Shown: positions 8,578 to 17,760 of the stretch, one piece after another | How positions within the stretch are numbered: position 1 is the stretch's first letter | Layout: each line of letters starts with the position of its first letter | From: Candidatus Krumholzibacteriota bacterium | Lineage (GTDB): Bacteria > Krumholzibacteriota > Krumholzibacteriia > Krumholzibacteriales > Krumholzibacteriaceae | Assembly: GCA_016933255.1 (NCBI GenBank) | Contig: JAFGBF010000015.1 | Coordinates: forward strand, 1-64,000 | DNA: 64,000 nt | Reading direction: 5' to 3' | The notes under the pieces: model-generated | Databases searched by the model: none | Told to the model about the DNA's origin: nothing | What the model saw: the letters and a program-made list of their open reading frames with translations, nothing else | Program-made: the position numbers and the translations under genes

Positions 8578-9201
8578 TTGGAAAAGAAAGAAAGAAACTC
8601 AAAGGTTGGCGGCCGCAAAGACGATCGTGACCGCAAAGGCAGGAGGGACCGGAGAGAAGATACCGGCCCCGAGTATAACGAGCAGACGATCCATATCAAT
8701 CGTGTTGCCAAAGTCGTCAAAGGCGGACGAAGGTTCAGTTTCAACGCTCTTGCGGCTGTCGGAGACGGTATGGGCAAGGTCGGTATCGGCCTCGGCAAGG
8801 CGAATGAGATCAGCGATGCCATCAGGAAAGCCGGCGAAGAAGCCAAAAAAGGCATGATATCGGTTCCTATGATCCAGGGTACGATCCCCTACAAGGTGAT
8901 CGGAGTCTTTGGAGCGGCCCGGGTTCTGCTTAAACCGGCGGCGCCAGGAACAGGCGTAATAGCTGGCGGAGGCGTCCGCTCGGTGCTGGAGGTGGCAGGG
9001 GTGAAGGATATTCTCACAAAATCCCTTGGTTCGAACAACCCTCATAATATGGCCAAGGCCACTATGGTCGGTCTCAGGAGCCTCAAGAGTGCAAAGAACG
9101 TCGCCGGGAAACGCGGAATTTCCATAAAAGACCTTTTCAATCTTGAAGAAAAAGCGGCTTCTGAACCGGATGTTGAAACAGAAATTACCGATGCTGAATA
9201 G
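8578..9201 (+). CDS. rpsE: 30S ribosomal protein S5 with charged N- and C-terminal extensions
   Basis: 207 aa from TTG 8578; most S5 proteins are 160-170 aa. The core is intact ('[20 protein letters not shown]', 'GVGLGKA'-type '[14 protein letters not shown]', '[19 protein letters not shown]'). Before it is a Lys/Arg/Asp-rich tail of about 35 residues and after it an acidic tail ('[17 protein letters not shown]'). S5 contributes to decoding accuracy and the mRNA entry pore. The start could lie slightly elsewhere because the upstream GGGGG (8564-8568) is about 9 bases from TTG. Confidence 0.94.
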   Translation: MEKKERNSKVGGRKDDRDRKGRRDRREDTGPEYNEQTIHINRVAKVVKGGRRFSFNALAAVGDGMGKVGIGLGKANEISDAIRKAGEEAKKGMISVPMIQGTIPYKVIGVFGAARVLLKPAAPGTGVIAGGGVRSVLEVAGVKDILTKSLGSNNPHNMAKATMVGLRSLKSAKNVAGKRGISIKDLFNLEEKAASEPDVETEITDAE

Positions 9202-9275
9202 GTGAGGATGCTCTTGCGGCCGTCCGGACGCGGGTTCTTGCGGTCGGCGGCTCGAATAGACAGTGAGGAAACAAG

Positions 9276-9545
9276 ATGGCTAAGAAATTGAAGATGACCC
9301 AGGTGCGGAGTATTATCGGCTCACAGGAGAAAAAGCATAAAGCCGTTATGAGATCTCTCGGGTTCAGAAAAAACTATCGCACTATTTATCAGAACGATAC
9401 CCCCCAGATCCGCGGGATGCTTGGCAAAGTGAGACATTTGGTAGAGTGGGAAGAGATCGCGGAGAAGGATGTTCCTGCGGTCGAAGCTGGATCTGCCGGA
9501 TACACGGTTATCAGCGGACCGGAAAAGGGAAAGGCTGAAGCGTAG
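9276..9545 (+). CDS. rpmD: 50S ribosomal protein L30
   Basis: 89 aa, longer than the usual ~60. The L30 core 'LKMTQVRSIIGSQEKKHKAV' and 'SLGFRKNYRTIYQNDTPQIR GMLGKV' in outline is N-terminal; the last ~30 residues ('VPAVEAGSAGYTVISGPEKG') are an extension. AGTGAGGAAAC precedes ATG 9276. The canonical slot between rpsE and rplO supports the call. Confidence 0.94.
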   Translation: MAKKLKMTQVRSIIGSQEKKHKAVMRSLGFRKNYRTIYQNDTPQIRGMLGKVRHLVEWEEIAEKDVPAVEAGSAGYTVISGPEKGKAEA

Positions 9546-9612
9546 AGAATAGCGAGCGGATCCTTTTTCGTTCAGGGATCTGACAGTTAATAGTTTAAGG
9601 AGCAGAGAGAAG

Positions 9613-10095
9613 ATGAAACTTAGCGAGATAAGCCCGGCCCCGGGAGCGGTCAAGAAAAGAAAAAGGATAGGATGCGGTCTGGGATCAGGGCATGGAAAGA
9701 CATCGACAAAAGGACATAAAGGCCAGAACTGCCGTTCGGGCGGAGGCGTTCCTCCGTGGTTCGAGGGCGGTCAGATGCCTCTGCAGAGACGCCTTCCGAA
9801 AAGAGGATTCCACAACATCTTCAGGGTGCCTTTTCAGGTAGTCAATGTCGGCAGCCTCGATCGCTTTGAAAAAGGTTCAACAGTCAACCGCGGGTCACTC
9901 ATCGAAGCCGGATTGATCAAAAAAACGGGGTTTCCTGTGAAGATACTCGGCGACGGAGAGTTGAAAGTGGCGCTTGAGGTCGAAGTGGATGGTGTCAGCG
10001 CGAAAGCAGCGAAGGCTATCATGGTGGCCGGCGGGACTGTGAATCTCGTTTCTGGAGAAAAAATACCGGATCTGGATAAAGGGGAGCAGCGGTAA
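9613..10095 (+). CDS. rplO: 50S ribosomal protein L15
   Basis: 160 aa. 'MKLSEISPAPGAVKKRKRIG' then 'GHGKTSTKGHKGQNCRSGGG' and 'FEGGQMPLQRRLPKRGF' are the L15 signature, with the long unstructured N-terminal arm that threads into 23S rRNA. The TAA overlaps the secY ATG (TAATG at 10093-10097), implying translational coupling to the translocon gene. Confidence 0.98.
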   Translation: MKLSEISPAPGAVKKRKRIGCGLGSGHGKTSTKGHKGQNCRSGGGVPPWFEGGQMPLQRRLPKRGFHNIFRVPFQVVNVGSLDRFEKGSTVNRGSLIEAGLIKKTGFPVKILGDGELKVALEVEVDGVSAKAAKAIMVAGGTVNLVSGEKIPDLDKGEQR

Positions 10096-11399
10096 TGATA
10101 AAGAAGTTTCAGGATATTTTCAGCATTCCGGAACTGAAAAAACGAATTCTTTTCACCATCGGTATTTTGGTCGTGTACAGGATCGGAGGCCATATAACAG
10201 CCCCCGGCGTAAATCCCCTGGCACTCAAGGCGTTTTTCTCGAACCAGCAGGGCACTATCTTCGCTCTGTACGATATGTTCGCGGGAGGCAATCTCAGCCG
10301 CGCCACGATATTCGCCCTCGGAATCATGCCTTATATCAGCGCGTCGATCATTATTCAGCTTCTTCAGGCAGTAATACCTTTCTTCGAGAAGCTTGCCAAG
10401 GAAGGGGAAGAAGGCCGTAAGAAGATCACGCAGTATACAAGATACGGCACGGTCGCCCTGGCTCTTGTTCAGTCTATCGGCATCTCTCTCTTTCTTCAGA
10501 ATCTCAATGTCGGGGGAGCTTCCGTTGTCACGATGTCGCCGTTTGCTTTCAGGCTCCTTACTATGATTACGATGACGGCCGGTACGATCTTCGTCATGTG
10601 GCTTGGAGAGCAGATCTCTGAGCGGGGGATCGGAAACGGCATATCGCTTATCATCATGATCGGGATCATTGCCCGCTATCCGGCGGATTTTCTTAATACA
10701 TGGCGCGCTATCAACCTCGGGCAGATGACGCCGTTCAGGCTGATAATCTTCGCCGCCATAATGATAAGTGTGGTTGCGGGAGTGATTTTGATTACCCAGG
10801 GACAGCGAAGGATCCCCGTGCAGTATGCCAAGAGGATCGTCGGAAGAAAAGTCTATGGAGGACGTTCGCAGTATATCCCCCTGAGGGTTAATACCGCTGG
10901 CGTTATCCCTATCATCTTCGCTCAGTCGATCCTGATGTTTCCCAGCACGATCGCGGCTTTCTTTAAAAGTGATTTCCTTTCAGGAGTACAGTCGCTGCTT
11001 TCTCCCTCTTCGTGGCTGTACGTGACTCTTTACGGGATAATAATCATATTCTTTACATATTTCTATACAGCTATAATCCTCAACCCTGTAGATCTTGCTG
11101 ATAATATGCAGAAATACGGAGGTTTTATCCCGGGGATCCGTCCGGGAAAAAGAACGAGTGACTATATAGACAGGGTTCTTACGCGCGTTACATTGCCGGG
11201 TGCTGTATTTCTGGCATTCATCGCAGTTCTTCCCGACATCCTGATATACAAAGGCGGGTTGCCGTTCAGGTTCGGCGGTACGGGCCTTCTTATTGTGGTA
11301 GGGGTGATGCTTGATACGCTTCAGCAGATCGAGACGCATCTGCTTATGAGACATTATGACGGATTTATGAAAAAAGGCAAGCTGCGTGGGCGGCGCTAG
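10095..11399 (+). CDS. secY: Preprotein translocase subunit SecY
   Basis: 434 aa, ten predicted transmembrane helices, the pore subunit of SecYEG in the inner membrane. The family motifs 'GIMPYISASIIIQLLQAVIP' and 'GGRSQYIPLRVNTAGVIPII' (cytosolic loop that binds SecA/ribosome) are present, as is the C-terminal 'QQIETHLLMRHYDGFMKKGK'. It overlaps rplO by one base and is 19 bases ahead of adk, as in many spc operons. Confidence 0.98.
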   Translation: MIKKFQDIFSIPELKKRILFTIGILVVYRIGGHITAPGVNPLALKAFFSNQQGTIFALYDMFAGGNLSRATIFALGIMPYISASIIIQLLQAVIPFFEKLAKEGEEGRKKITQYTRYGTVALALVQSIGISLFLQNLNVGGASVVTMSPFAFRLLTMITMTAGTIFVMWLGEQISERGIGNGISLIIMIGIIARYPADFLNTWRAINLGQMTPFRLIIFAAIMISVVAGVILITQGQRRIPVQYAKRIVGRKVYGGRSQYIPLRVNTAGVIPIIFAQSILMFPSTIAAFFKSDFLSGVQSLLSPSSWLYVTLYGIIIIFFTYFYTAIILNPVDLADNMQKYGGFIPGIRPGKRTSDYIDRVLTRVTLPGAVFLAFIAVLPDILIYKGGLPFRFGGTGLLIVVGVMLDTLQQIETHLLMRHYDGFMKKGKLRGRR

Positions 11400-11418
11400 A
11401 TATCGAAAGGAATACGAG

Positions 11419-12069
11419 TTGTCCGACCTGCATATTATAATCCTTGGTCCTCCCGGTTCGGGAAAAGGCACGCAAGCTCAGCGTATCGCCTCCGGGATGG
11501 GGCTTAAACACCTTTCGACTGGAGACCTTCTCAGAGATTCGGTCGCTGATGGAAAGGAACTGGGGACAAAGGCGAGGGCTTTTATGGAGCGCGGGCTTCT
11601 CGTTCCCGATGAGATAATACTGGGCCTTATCAAGGGCGAGCTTGCGTCATTGAATGGAGAGGGGTGGATCCTTGACGGATTCCCGAGGACGCAGCTCCAG
11701 GCGGAAGCTCTTTCTGAGATCCTCGAAGAAAAAGGCGTAGATATCGATCATATCCTTCTGATAGATGTCGATCCCGATGTGGTCGTCAGGCGCGTTCTCG
11801 GCAGGCGGGTCTGTCAGGACTGCAACGCGGTCTATAATACAGCCACACTGGAAGAAGGCAAAAAAGAGATTTGCGGAAAGTGCGGGGGGCGTCTTGTAAA
11901 GCGTGCTGATGACGAGGAAGATACCATTCGCAGGCGTTTTGAGGTGTACAAGGAGCAGACGAGTCCCGTCCTGGGGTATTATGACAAACGGTATGGAGGT
12001 CATATTACCATTGAAGGTGCCGGGGATATAGACGAGATAACTGCGGAGATTATCCGCAAGATAAAATGA
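11419..12069 (+). CDS. adk: Adenylate kinase, zinc-LID type
   Basis: 216-217 aa from TTG 11419; the frame continues upstream into secY, but AAAGGA (11406-11411) and the normal N-terminus place the start here. P-loop 'GPPGSGKGT' at residues 10-18; the LID carries 'CQDC' and 'CGKC' (about residues 131-156), the four-Cys zinc LID of Gram-positive and many other bacteria. It interconverts ATP + AMP and 2 ADP. The stop overlaps map. Confidence 0.97.
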   Translation: MSDLHIIILGPPGSGKGTQAQRIASGMGLKHLSTGDLLRDSVADGKELGTKARAFMERGLLVPDEIILGLIKGELASLNGEGWILDGFPRTQLQAEALSEILEEKGVDIDHILLIDVDPDVVVRRVLGRRVCQDCNAVYNTATLEEGKKEICGKCGGRLVKRADDEEDTIRRRFEVYKEQTSPVLGYYDKRYGGHITIEGAGDIDEITAEIIRKIK

Positions 12070-12809
12070 TATATATAAAAAACAAGACGGAGCTGGATCT
12101 TATAAGAAAGAGCGGAGAGATCCTGAGAGACACTTTTCTCGAGATTGAGAAAATGATCCGTGTCGGAGTAAGGACAGAGGAATTGGACAGTTTTGCAGAA
12201 GAGTATATACATTCAAGGGGCGCTCTCCCGGCTTTCAAGGGATATCAGGGGTATCCTGCGAGCATTTGCGCTTCTATCAACGAAGAGGTCGTCCATGGTA
12301 TTCCTGGTCCCAGGGAACTGGAAGAAGGGGATATTGTAGGGATCGACATGGGCGTGATCAGGGAAGAGTTCTACTCAGACGCTACCCGGACCTATGCGGT
12401 CGGAGAGATTACTGAAGAAGCGCGGAACCTGATGAAGATAACAAAGGAATCGCTCGATCTGGGTATAGGGAAAGTCAGAGCGGGCAACTACCTTTCGGAT
12501 ATATCGCATGCGATCCAGACGCATGCTGAAGAAAACGGGTATTCGGTAGTGCGAAGCCTTGTTGGCCACGGGATAGGCAGGCAGATGCATGAGGAGCCGC
12601 AGATCCCGAACTTCGGCCCTCCCGGCCAGGGCCCGGTCCTCAAGCCGGGGATGGTCCTGGCGATAGAGCCGATGGTCAATGTCGGCACAAAGGATGTGCT
12701 TACATTGAAGGATAAATGGACCTTTGTTACGGTTGACAGGGAGTTGTCCTGTCACTTTGAAGATACGGTGGCAGTCACCGAAGGTGATCCCGAGATCATG
12801 ACGCGGTGA
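12066..12809 (+). CDS. map: Methionine aminopeptidase, type I
   Basis: 247 aa. All five metal ligands of the pita-bread fold are identifiable: D94, D105, H168, E201, E232. The substrate-side H76 ('VVHGIP') is also present. It removes the initiator Met cotranslationally. The N-terminal SH3-binding extension of type Ib enzymes is absent. ATG 12066 overlaps the adk TGA by 4 bases (ATGA), indicating coupled translation. Confidence 0.98.
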   Translation: MIYIKNKTELDLIRKSGEILRDTFLEIEKMIRVGVRTEELDSFAEEYIHSRGALPAFKGYQGYPASICASINEEVVHGIPGPRELEEGDIVGIDMGVIREEFYSDATRTYAVGEITEEARNLMKITKESLDLGIGKVRAGNYLSDISHAIQTHAEENGYSVVRSLVGHGIGRQMHEEPQIPNFGPPGQGPVLKPGMVLAIEPMVNVGTKDVLTLKDKWTFVTVDRELSCHFEDTVAVTEGDPEIMTR

Positions 12810-12872
12810 CGGTCAGTAAGTGTGCTGTTCCGGGGTTTACATCTCATCCCGGTGAAGGATTGAAGAGGTTTA

Positions 12873-13091
12873 ATGGCCAAACAAAAAGGAATTCCAGTCG
12901 AGGGAACGGTAGTGGAAGCATTGCCGAATGCGATATTCCGGGTTGAACTTGAGAATAAACATCTTGTTCTGGCTCATGTTTCCGGAAAGATGAGAATGCA
13001 TTTCATCAGAATCCTTCCCGGCGACAGGGTTGCTTTGGAACTGAGTCCCTACGATCTTGGAAGAGGCAGGATAACTTATCGCTACAAATGA
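12873..13091 (+). CDS. infA: Translation initiation factor IF-1
   Basis: 72 aa, the exact usual length. The OB fold reads '[18 protein letters not shown]', '[20 protein letters not shown]' and ends '[11 protein letters not shown]'. IF-1 occupies the 30S A site during initiation. AAGAGG (12861-12867) precedes ATG 12873. The map-infA-rpmJ order is common. Confidence 0.98.
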   Translation: MAKQKGIPVEGTVVEALPNAIFRVELENKHLVLAHVSGKMRMHFIRILPGDRVALELSPYDLGRGRITYRYK

Positions 13092-13178
13092 GCAGCGGAA
13101 ACATGTTCATTTTGAAACGGCCGATAAAGAGATCCCGCCTGATCGAGGCGATTTGAAGGTAGAAAAGGAAGAAGTGAA

Positions 13179-13292
13179 ATGAAAGTCAGAAGTTCTGTAA
13201 AAAAGATGTGCCCTGACTGCAAGCTCATCAAGCGTAAGGGTGTCTTGCGGGTAATATGCAAAAATCCCAAGCACAAGCAGAGGCAGGGATAA
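13179..13292 (+). CDS. rpmJ: 50S ribosomal protein L36, zinc-binding form
   Basis: A 37-aa gene between infA and rpsM: '[20 protein letters not shown]' followed by '[17 protein letters not shown]'. The C-x2-C...C-x4-H zinc ribbon of 'C+' L36 is complete. AAGGAAG (13166-13172) precedes ATG 13179. It is easy to miss because of its length. L36 is the last-assembled small protein near the L11 stalk base region of domain V/VI. Confidence 0.97.
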   Translation: MKVRSSVKKMCPDCKLIKRKGVLRVICKNPKHKQRQG

Positions 13293-13333
13293 GGGCTTAT
13301 GGAGCTATCAAGTGAGACGAAAGGAGTAGGCCT

Positions 13334-13705
13334 GTGGCGCGTATAGTCGGAGTCGATATACCCGACAACAAACATATCGAGATTGCGTTGACCTATATTT
13401 TTGGACTGGGTCGAACGAGCGCTCGAAATATACTTGAAAAGGCTAATGTGCCTTTTAACCTGAAAACCAGGGACCTGACCGAAGATCAGACGATAAAGAT
13501 CAGGGATATAATTTCTAACGAGTATAAGACCGAGGGTTCTCTTCGCACGGAAATAACGATGAACATCAAGCGATTGATGGATATCGGCGCATATCGCGGT
13601 CTCAGACACAGACATGGACTTCCCGCACACGGGCAGCGTACACATACGAATGCCCGCACGAGGAAAGGTCCGCGTCACCGTCCGGGTTCGAAAAGGAAAA
13701 AGTAG
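13334..13705 (+). CDS. rpsM: 30S ribosomal protein S13
   Basis: 123 aa from GTG 13334 after AAAGGAG (13320-13326). '[20 protein letters not shown]', '[18 protein letters not shown]' and '[20 protein letters not shown]' identify S13, whose C-terminal tail touches P-site tRNA in the 30S head. First gene of the alpha block, 41 bases after rpmJ. Confidence 0.98.
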   Translation: MARIVGVDIPDNKHIEIALTYIFGLGRTSARNILEKANVPFNLKTRDLTEDQTIKIRDIISNEYKTEGSLRTEITMNIKRLMDIGAYRGLRHRHGLPAHGQRTHTNARTRKGPRHRPGSKRKK

Positions 13706-13772
13706 CGGTCACTGATATGATTTTCGGGTGATCTGAAGAAAAATATAATGGAGTTTAAAGGGAGGTTTTCAA

Positions 13773-14162
13773 TTGGCCCGTCCGCAGAGGTCAAAGAAGA
13801 AAAAACAGAAGAAAGTGGACGCACTGGGCGTTGCCCATGTGAAATCCACTTTCAATAACACTATCATTACGATTACCGATCGTGAGGGTGCCGTAGTAGC
13901 GTGGTGCAGTCCTGGAAAGCTCGGCCACAAAGGGTCAAGGAAGAGTACTCCTTTCGCTGCTCAGCAGGCAGCCCAGACCGTAGCGCGTGAGGTCCTTGCC
14001 CTTGGGATGAAGAAGGTCGAGGCCTGGATCAAGGGTCCCGGGCCGGGAAGGGAAGCGGCGATCCGTTCTCTGCGAGCTGCAGGACTGGAAGTGTCAGGCA
14101 TCAAGGATTGTACTCCGATCCCGCACAACGGCGTGAGATTGAAGAAGCGTAGAAGGATCTGA
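13773..14162 (+). CDS. rpsK: 30S ribosomal protein S11
   Basis: 129 aa from TTG 13773 behind GGGAGG (13760-13765). '[19 protein letters not shown]', '[20 protein letters not shown]' and '[14 protein letters not shown]' are diagnostic. S11 forms the 30S platform near the mRNA exit. The asparagine-glycine 'HNG' that is isomerised to isoaspartate in some bacteria is present. Confidence 0.98.
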   Translation: MARPQRSKKKKQKKVDALGVAHVKSTFNNTIITITDREGAVVAWCSPGKLGHKGSRKSTPFAAQQAAQTVAREVLALGMKKVEAWIKGPGPGREAAIRSLRAAGLEVSGIKDCTPIPHNGVRLKKRRRI

Positions 14163-14312
14163 TAAGTGTTGTTCATCTTTTCCCGCGGGGTGATAGAGGT
14201 ACGCGCGGGTATAAAGGATGTCATATAGATAGTCGAACGAGTGAAACGAAGTCGTTTCACAGGTGACGGCAGAATCGGAATCGGCATTTCTAAGCCGGGG
14301 AGGTAGTGTTAG

Positions 14313-14942
14313 ATGGCAAGATATACTGGTCCCAAATGCAAACTCTGCAGAAGAGAAGGAACAAAACTGTTCCTTAAAGGGGACCGCTGTCATTCAGACC
14401 GCTGCTCTATTGAAAAGAGGAATTATCCTCCTGGAGAGCAGGGTCGCTCAAGGTACAGCAGAAGAAGTAATTACAGGGTGCAGCTCAGAGAAAAACAGAA
14501 GCTGCGCAGGACTTATCAGGTGCTTGAACGCCAGTTCCGCAACTATTTCAAGAGAGCTGAGAGGATGAAGGGTGTTACTGGGGAGAATCTGCTCAGACTT
14601 CTTGAATGCAGGCTTGATAATATGGTTTTCAGAATGGGTTTCGCTCCTTCTCGCGCTAACGCGAGGCAGCTGATCCTGCACAACCATTTTATCGTGAACG
14701 GCAAAAAGGTGAATATACCTTCTTACCAGGTTCAGACGGGCGACAGGATAAGCCCCAGAGAGAAGAGCAAAAATCTTCTCGTCATTGAAGAATCGCTGAA
14801 AAGTTATGGAAGCAGGGGGACCGTTCCTTATATCTCGGTCGATGTGACAAAGAAGGAAGGCACCTTTGTCGAGCTGCCGACCAGGGATCTTATCCCTGTG
14901 GCGATTGAAGAAAACCTAATTGTGGAGCTCTACTCCAAGTAA
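14313..14942 (+). CDS. rpsD: 30S ribosomal protein S4, zinc-type
   Basis: 209 aa. The N-terminus 'ARYTGPKCKLCRREGTKLFL' plus 'CHSDRCS' gives a four-Cys site (C-x2-C...C-x4-C), the C+ form. The S4/RNA-binding fold follows ('CRLDNMVFRMGFAPSRANAR', 'HNHFIVNGKKVNIPSYQVQ'). S4 is a 16S rRNA primary binder and, in E. coli, the alpha-operon repressor. 150 bases separate it from rpsK, more than elsewhere in this block; I saw no clear promoter there. Confidence 0.98.
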   Translation: MARYTGPKCKLCRREGTKLFLKGDRCHSDRCSIEKRNYPPGEQGRSRYSRRSNYRVQLREKQKLRRTYQVLERQFRNYFKRAERMKGVTGENLLRLLECRLDNMVFRMGFAPSRANARQLILHNHFIVNGKKVNIPSYQVQTGDRISPREKSKNLLVIEESLKSYGSRGTVPYISVDVTKKEGTFVELPTRDLIPVAIEENLIVELYSK

Positions 14943-15026
14943 TCCGGCCATTCCCGGGATCGGCGGCTGCCTGCCGGACGATCGCTCGGGGCGGGTTCGG
15001 AATACTTCGCAAGGAGGAACGCGTAG

Positions 15027-16028
15027 ATGAAATGGCGTAACCTTTTAATGCCGAAAGAAATCGTAATGGATGAAGCCACTGCTACCGAGACTTTCGCGAG
15101 TTTCACAGTGGAACCGCTTGAGCGGGGGTTTGGTAATACGATCGGTAACGCGATCCGCCGCACACTGCTGTCATCGATACAGGGAGCAGCAGTTACAGCC
15201 GTGAAGATCGACAAAGTACTTCATGAGTTTGGAACAGTCAAAGGCGTGAAGGAAGATGTTACTGATATGGTGCTGAATCTCAAGCAGCTTATTATTGTAA
15301 TGCATTGCGATGAACCGAAATTCCTTACACTCGATGTCACGAAAAAGGGAGAGGTCACAGCTGCTGATATTCAGGAGAATCCGGAGATCGAGATACTCAA
15401 CAAGGATCTTCATATAGCGACCTGTACTGAAAAGGCCAGACTTAAGATGGAGATACTGGTCGGACATGGACGGGGATATGTAGGCTCCGAGACTCACAAG
15501 CTTGATGACTATGATATCGGAATGATACCGATGGATTCCAATTTCAGCCCTGTGACGAAGGTCAATTATTCAGTGAAGGATACAAGAGTCGGGCAGAAGA
15601 CGGATTATGATTCGCTGATCATAGAGCTTACTACCGACGGGAGCGTTTCTCCAAAGGATGCTCTTGGATATGCTTCCAAGATATTGAAAGACCATATGCT
15701 GCTCTTCATACACTTCGAAGAAGAGCCGCATGAAGAAGAAGATGAAATCGTTGATGAAGAAATGGAAAAAATGAAAGAGCTTCTCGGCAGAAATGTCGAT
15801 GAACTTGAACTTTCAGTCCGTTCTTCTAACTGCCTCAAGGCTGCGAATATCAAGACTCTCGGGGAGCTTGTCTGCAATACCGAGAGCGAGATGCTTAAAT
15901 ATCGGAACTTCGGCCGCAAGAGCTTGAGGGAGATAGCTGATATTCTGGATGGTATGGGGCTCGGCCTGGGGATGGATATAAGTGCGTTTCTGGGCAGTGG
16001 AGATGAGAATTTAGAGGAGAAAAAGTAA
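15027..16028 (+). CDS. rpoA: DNA-directed RNA polymerase alpha subunit
   Basis: 333 aa. The N-terminal assembly domain has 'EPLERGFGNTIGNAIRRTLL' (residues about 30-50). A strongly acidic linker ('EEEPHEEEDEIVDEEMEKMK') leads to a C-terminal domain with the helix-hairpin elements 'LELSVRSSNCLKAANIKTLG' and 'LKYRNFGRKSLREIADIL', the part that contacts UP elements and activators. AAGGAGGA (15011-15018) precedes ATG 15027. The TAATG junction overlaps rplQ by one base. Confidence 0.98.
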   Translation: MKWRNLLMPKEIVMDEATATETFASFTVEPLERGFGNTIGNAIRRTLLSSIQGAAVTAVKIDKVLHEFGTVKGVKEDVTDMVLNLKQLIIVMHCDEPKFLTLDVTKKGEVTAADIQENPEIEILNKDLHIATCTEKARLKMEILVGHGRGYVGSETHKLDDYDIGMIPMDSNFSPVTKVNYSVKDTRVGQKTDYDSLIIELTTDGSVSPKDALGYASKILKDHMLLFIHFEEEPHEEEDEIVDEEMEKMKELLGRNVDELELSVRSSNCLKAANIKTLGELVCNTESEMLKYRNFGRKSLREIADILDGMGLGLGMDISAFLGSGDENLEEKK

Positions 16029-16627
16029 TGCGGCACAGACAAGACCACAGGAAGTTAAACAGAACGGCATCCCATCGAAGAGCGATGCTCAGGAACATGG
16101 TGACTTCCCTTTTTGACAACGAGCGTATCACCACGACTACAGCAAAGGCGAAAGAAGCAAGCAGGCTTGCCGAGAGGATGATTACCTTCGCGAGACGTGG
16201 AGATCTTGCCGCAAGGCGCCATGTAGCCAAGACTGTTCATGATCCAAAGATCCTTCAAAAGCTTTTCGATGAGATTGGTCCCCGCTTTGCCGACAGGAAC
16301 GGCGGATATACCAGAGTCCTGAAACTTGGTATTCGTCAAGGTGATGCAGCCGATATGGCACTGCTCGAGCTTCTTAATAAGGACGAGAAAAGCAGGGGCA
16401 AAAAGAAAAAACCGATGAAAACGTATCGCAAGATCGATATTCCCGCAGATCCAGTGATCGCCGCCGGGAAAGAAAAGGTCAAAGCGGAAAAACAGGCCGC
16501 GGCGGAAGCTAAAGCTGCTGAAAAAGCGGCAAAAGCCGAGAAGGCCGCTGCCGCTGAAGATACTGCAGAGTCCGAGACAGAAGAAAAGCCCGAAGAAGAG
16601 GCAAAAACCCCGGAAAAAGAAGAATAA
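16028..16627 (+). CDS. rplQ: 50S ribosomal protein L17 with long Ala/Lys/Glu tail
   Basis: 199 aa; the L17 core is the first ~120 residues ('MRHRQDHRKLNRTASHRRAM', 'NGGYTRVLKLGIRQGDAADM'). The remaining ~75 residues are a lysine-rich then Ala/Glu-rich tail ('AEKQAAAEAKAAEKAAKAEK', then acidic). L17 lies at the tunnel exit, so the tail could project outward. Such tails occur in other phyla, but the length here is notable. Last gene before the operon terminator. Confidence 0.97.
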   Translation: MRHRQDHRKLNRTASHRRAMLRNMVTSLFDNERITTTTAKAKEASRLAERMITFARRGDLAARRHVAKTVHDPKILQKLFDEIGPRFADRNGGYTRVLKLGIRQGDAADMALLELLNKDEKSRGKKKKPMKTYRKIDIPADPVIAAGKEKVKAEKQAAAEAKAAEKAAKAEKAAAAEDTAESETEEKPEEEAKTPEKEE

Positions 16628-16660
16628 ATTCCGGTGTCGCGAAGAAACAGGATTATCGAG

Positions 16661-16688
16661 AGAGCCGTCTTCAGGACGGCTCTTTTTT
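16661..16688 (+). terminator. Intrinsic terminator of the ribosomal supercluster
   Basis: Perfect 9-bp stem AGAGCCGTC (16661-16669) / GACGGCTCT (16675-16683), loop TTCAG, with the T-run continuing to 16688. It lies 33 bases after the rplQ stop and is the only strong Rho-independent terminator in the window. Confidence 0.95.
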
Positions 16689-16804
16689 CTTAAGCGGACA
16701 AGTCCCTCTGCGATACTATAGTTTGGATAAATATCCCTTGCATGGTATCTTACTGATTGTCAAATATCGGCAGGTAATGATCTTATTGATACGGGAGAGT
16801 TAAA

Positions 16805-17743
16805 ATGCCGGTCGTTTCCGAAGTCATACTTCCGATACTTTTTGTAGTCTTCCTCGGCTATCTGCTGCGCAGACTCGGGCGGCTCGATGAGCATGTCCTC
16901 TCTCGTGCCCAGCTCTATGTTCTCGGTCCGGCCCTTGTTTTCATGACTATGGCAAATTCGCAGGCTGCTTTGTCCCTTGTGCTGAAAGTCCTGCTGCATG
17001 TATTCATTCTCTCTTTACTTCTATTTATCTCCGCTCAGCTTCTCGGGCGCTTCCTGAAAAGCGACAGACTGGAAAAGAACGCGATGTCGATTACCGCGAT
17101 GTTTACAAACAGCGGATTTTACGGTATCCCGGTATGTATGCTCGCCTTCGGGGAAGAAGGAGTGATTTACGCCTCTATCTATGTGGTATGTTCGGCTACT
17201 ATACAGGCGACGGCGGGGGTCTACATCGCGAGTGCCGGAAACAGGAGCCCAGGGCAGGCTCTGGCTACGGTTTTCAAGGTGCCCCTGATCCACGCGATCA
17301 TAGCTGCCAGGATCCTCGCGCGCTTCGATCTGCTTCCACCCGAACCTTTCATGAAGATGATCAATCTTCTCGGCCGCTCCGCTATTCCTCTCGGACTTCT
17401 GCTCCTGGGGATGCAGCTTGAGAAGATCATTTCAGCAAGGATGAAAAACGGAGGCAAAAAAGCAAGCATGGAAGAAAGAAGAGATATCGCAGGAGGAGTC
17501 TCTGCCGGCCTGCTCAAGATCGCAGGGGGGTTTATTTTCGGGATCCTGATCCTGCAGTTTCTGGATTTCGAACCGATTCTTCGAAATGTTATCATAGTAC
17601 AGTCGGCTATGCCGACAGCGGTCAACGCAGTCGTCTATGCTACCGAGTTCGAATGCCGCCCAAAACTGGTTACGGCGGGAATTATGACTTCTACGTTGAT
17701 AAGTATCGTGAGTATCACGCTTATCCTCAACTGGCTTAATTGA
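16805..17743 (+). CDS. AEC-family (auxin efflux carrier-like) permease
   Basis: 312 aa and very hydrophobic, with about ten predicted transmembrane helices in two halves. 'FTNSGFYGIPVCMLAFGEEG' matches the conserved first-half motif of AEC/BART-superfamily carriers, and 'QSAMPTAVNAVVYATEFECR' the second-half motif. Bacterial relatives move malonate, malate, lactate or similar carboxylates. The 18-base gap to the FAD oxidase gene suggests an operon, so the substrate may be the hydroxy acid oxidised by the next two products (inference). A GGGAGAG site precedes ATG 16805. Confidence 0.85.
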   Translation: MPVVSEVILPILFVVFLGYLLRRLGRLDEHVLSRAQLYVLGPALVFMTMANSQAALSLVLKVLLHVFILSLLLFISAQLLGRFLKSDRLEKNAMSITAMFTNSGFYGIPVCMLAFGEEGVIYASIYVVCSATIQATAGVYIASAGNRSPGQALATVFKVPLIHAIIAARILARFDLLPPEPFMKMINLLGRSAIPLGLLLLGMQLEKIISARMKNGGKKASMEERRDIAGGVSAGLLKIAGGFIFGILILQFLDFEPILRNVIIVQSAMPTAVNAVVYATEFECRPKLVTAGIMTSTLISIVSITLILNWLN

Positions 17744-17760
17744 TCATCGGCAGGTAACTT

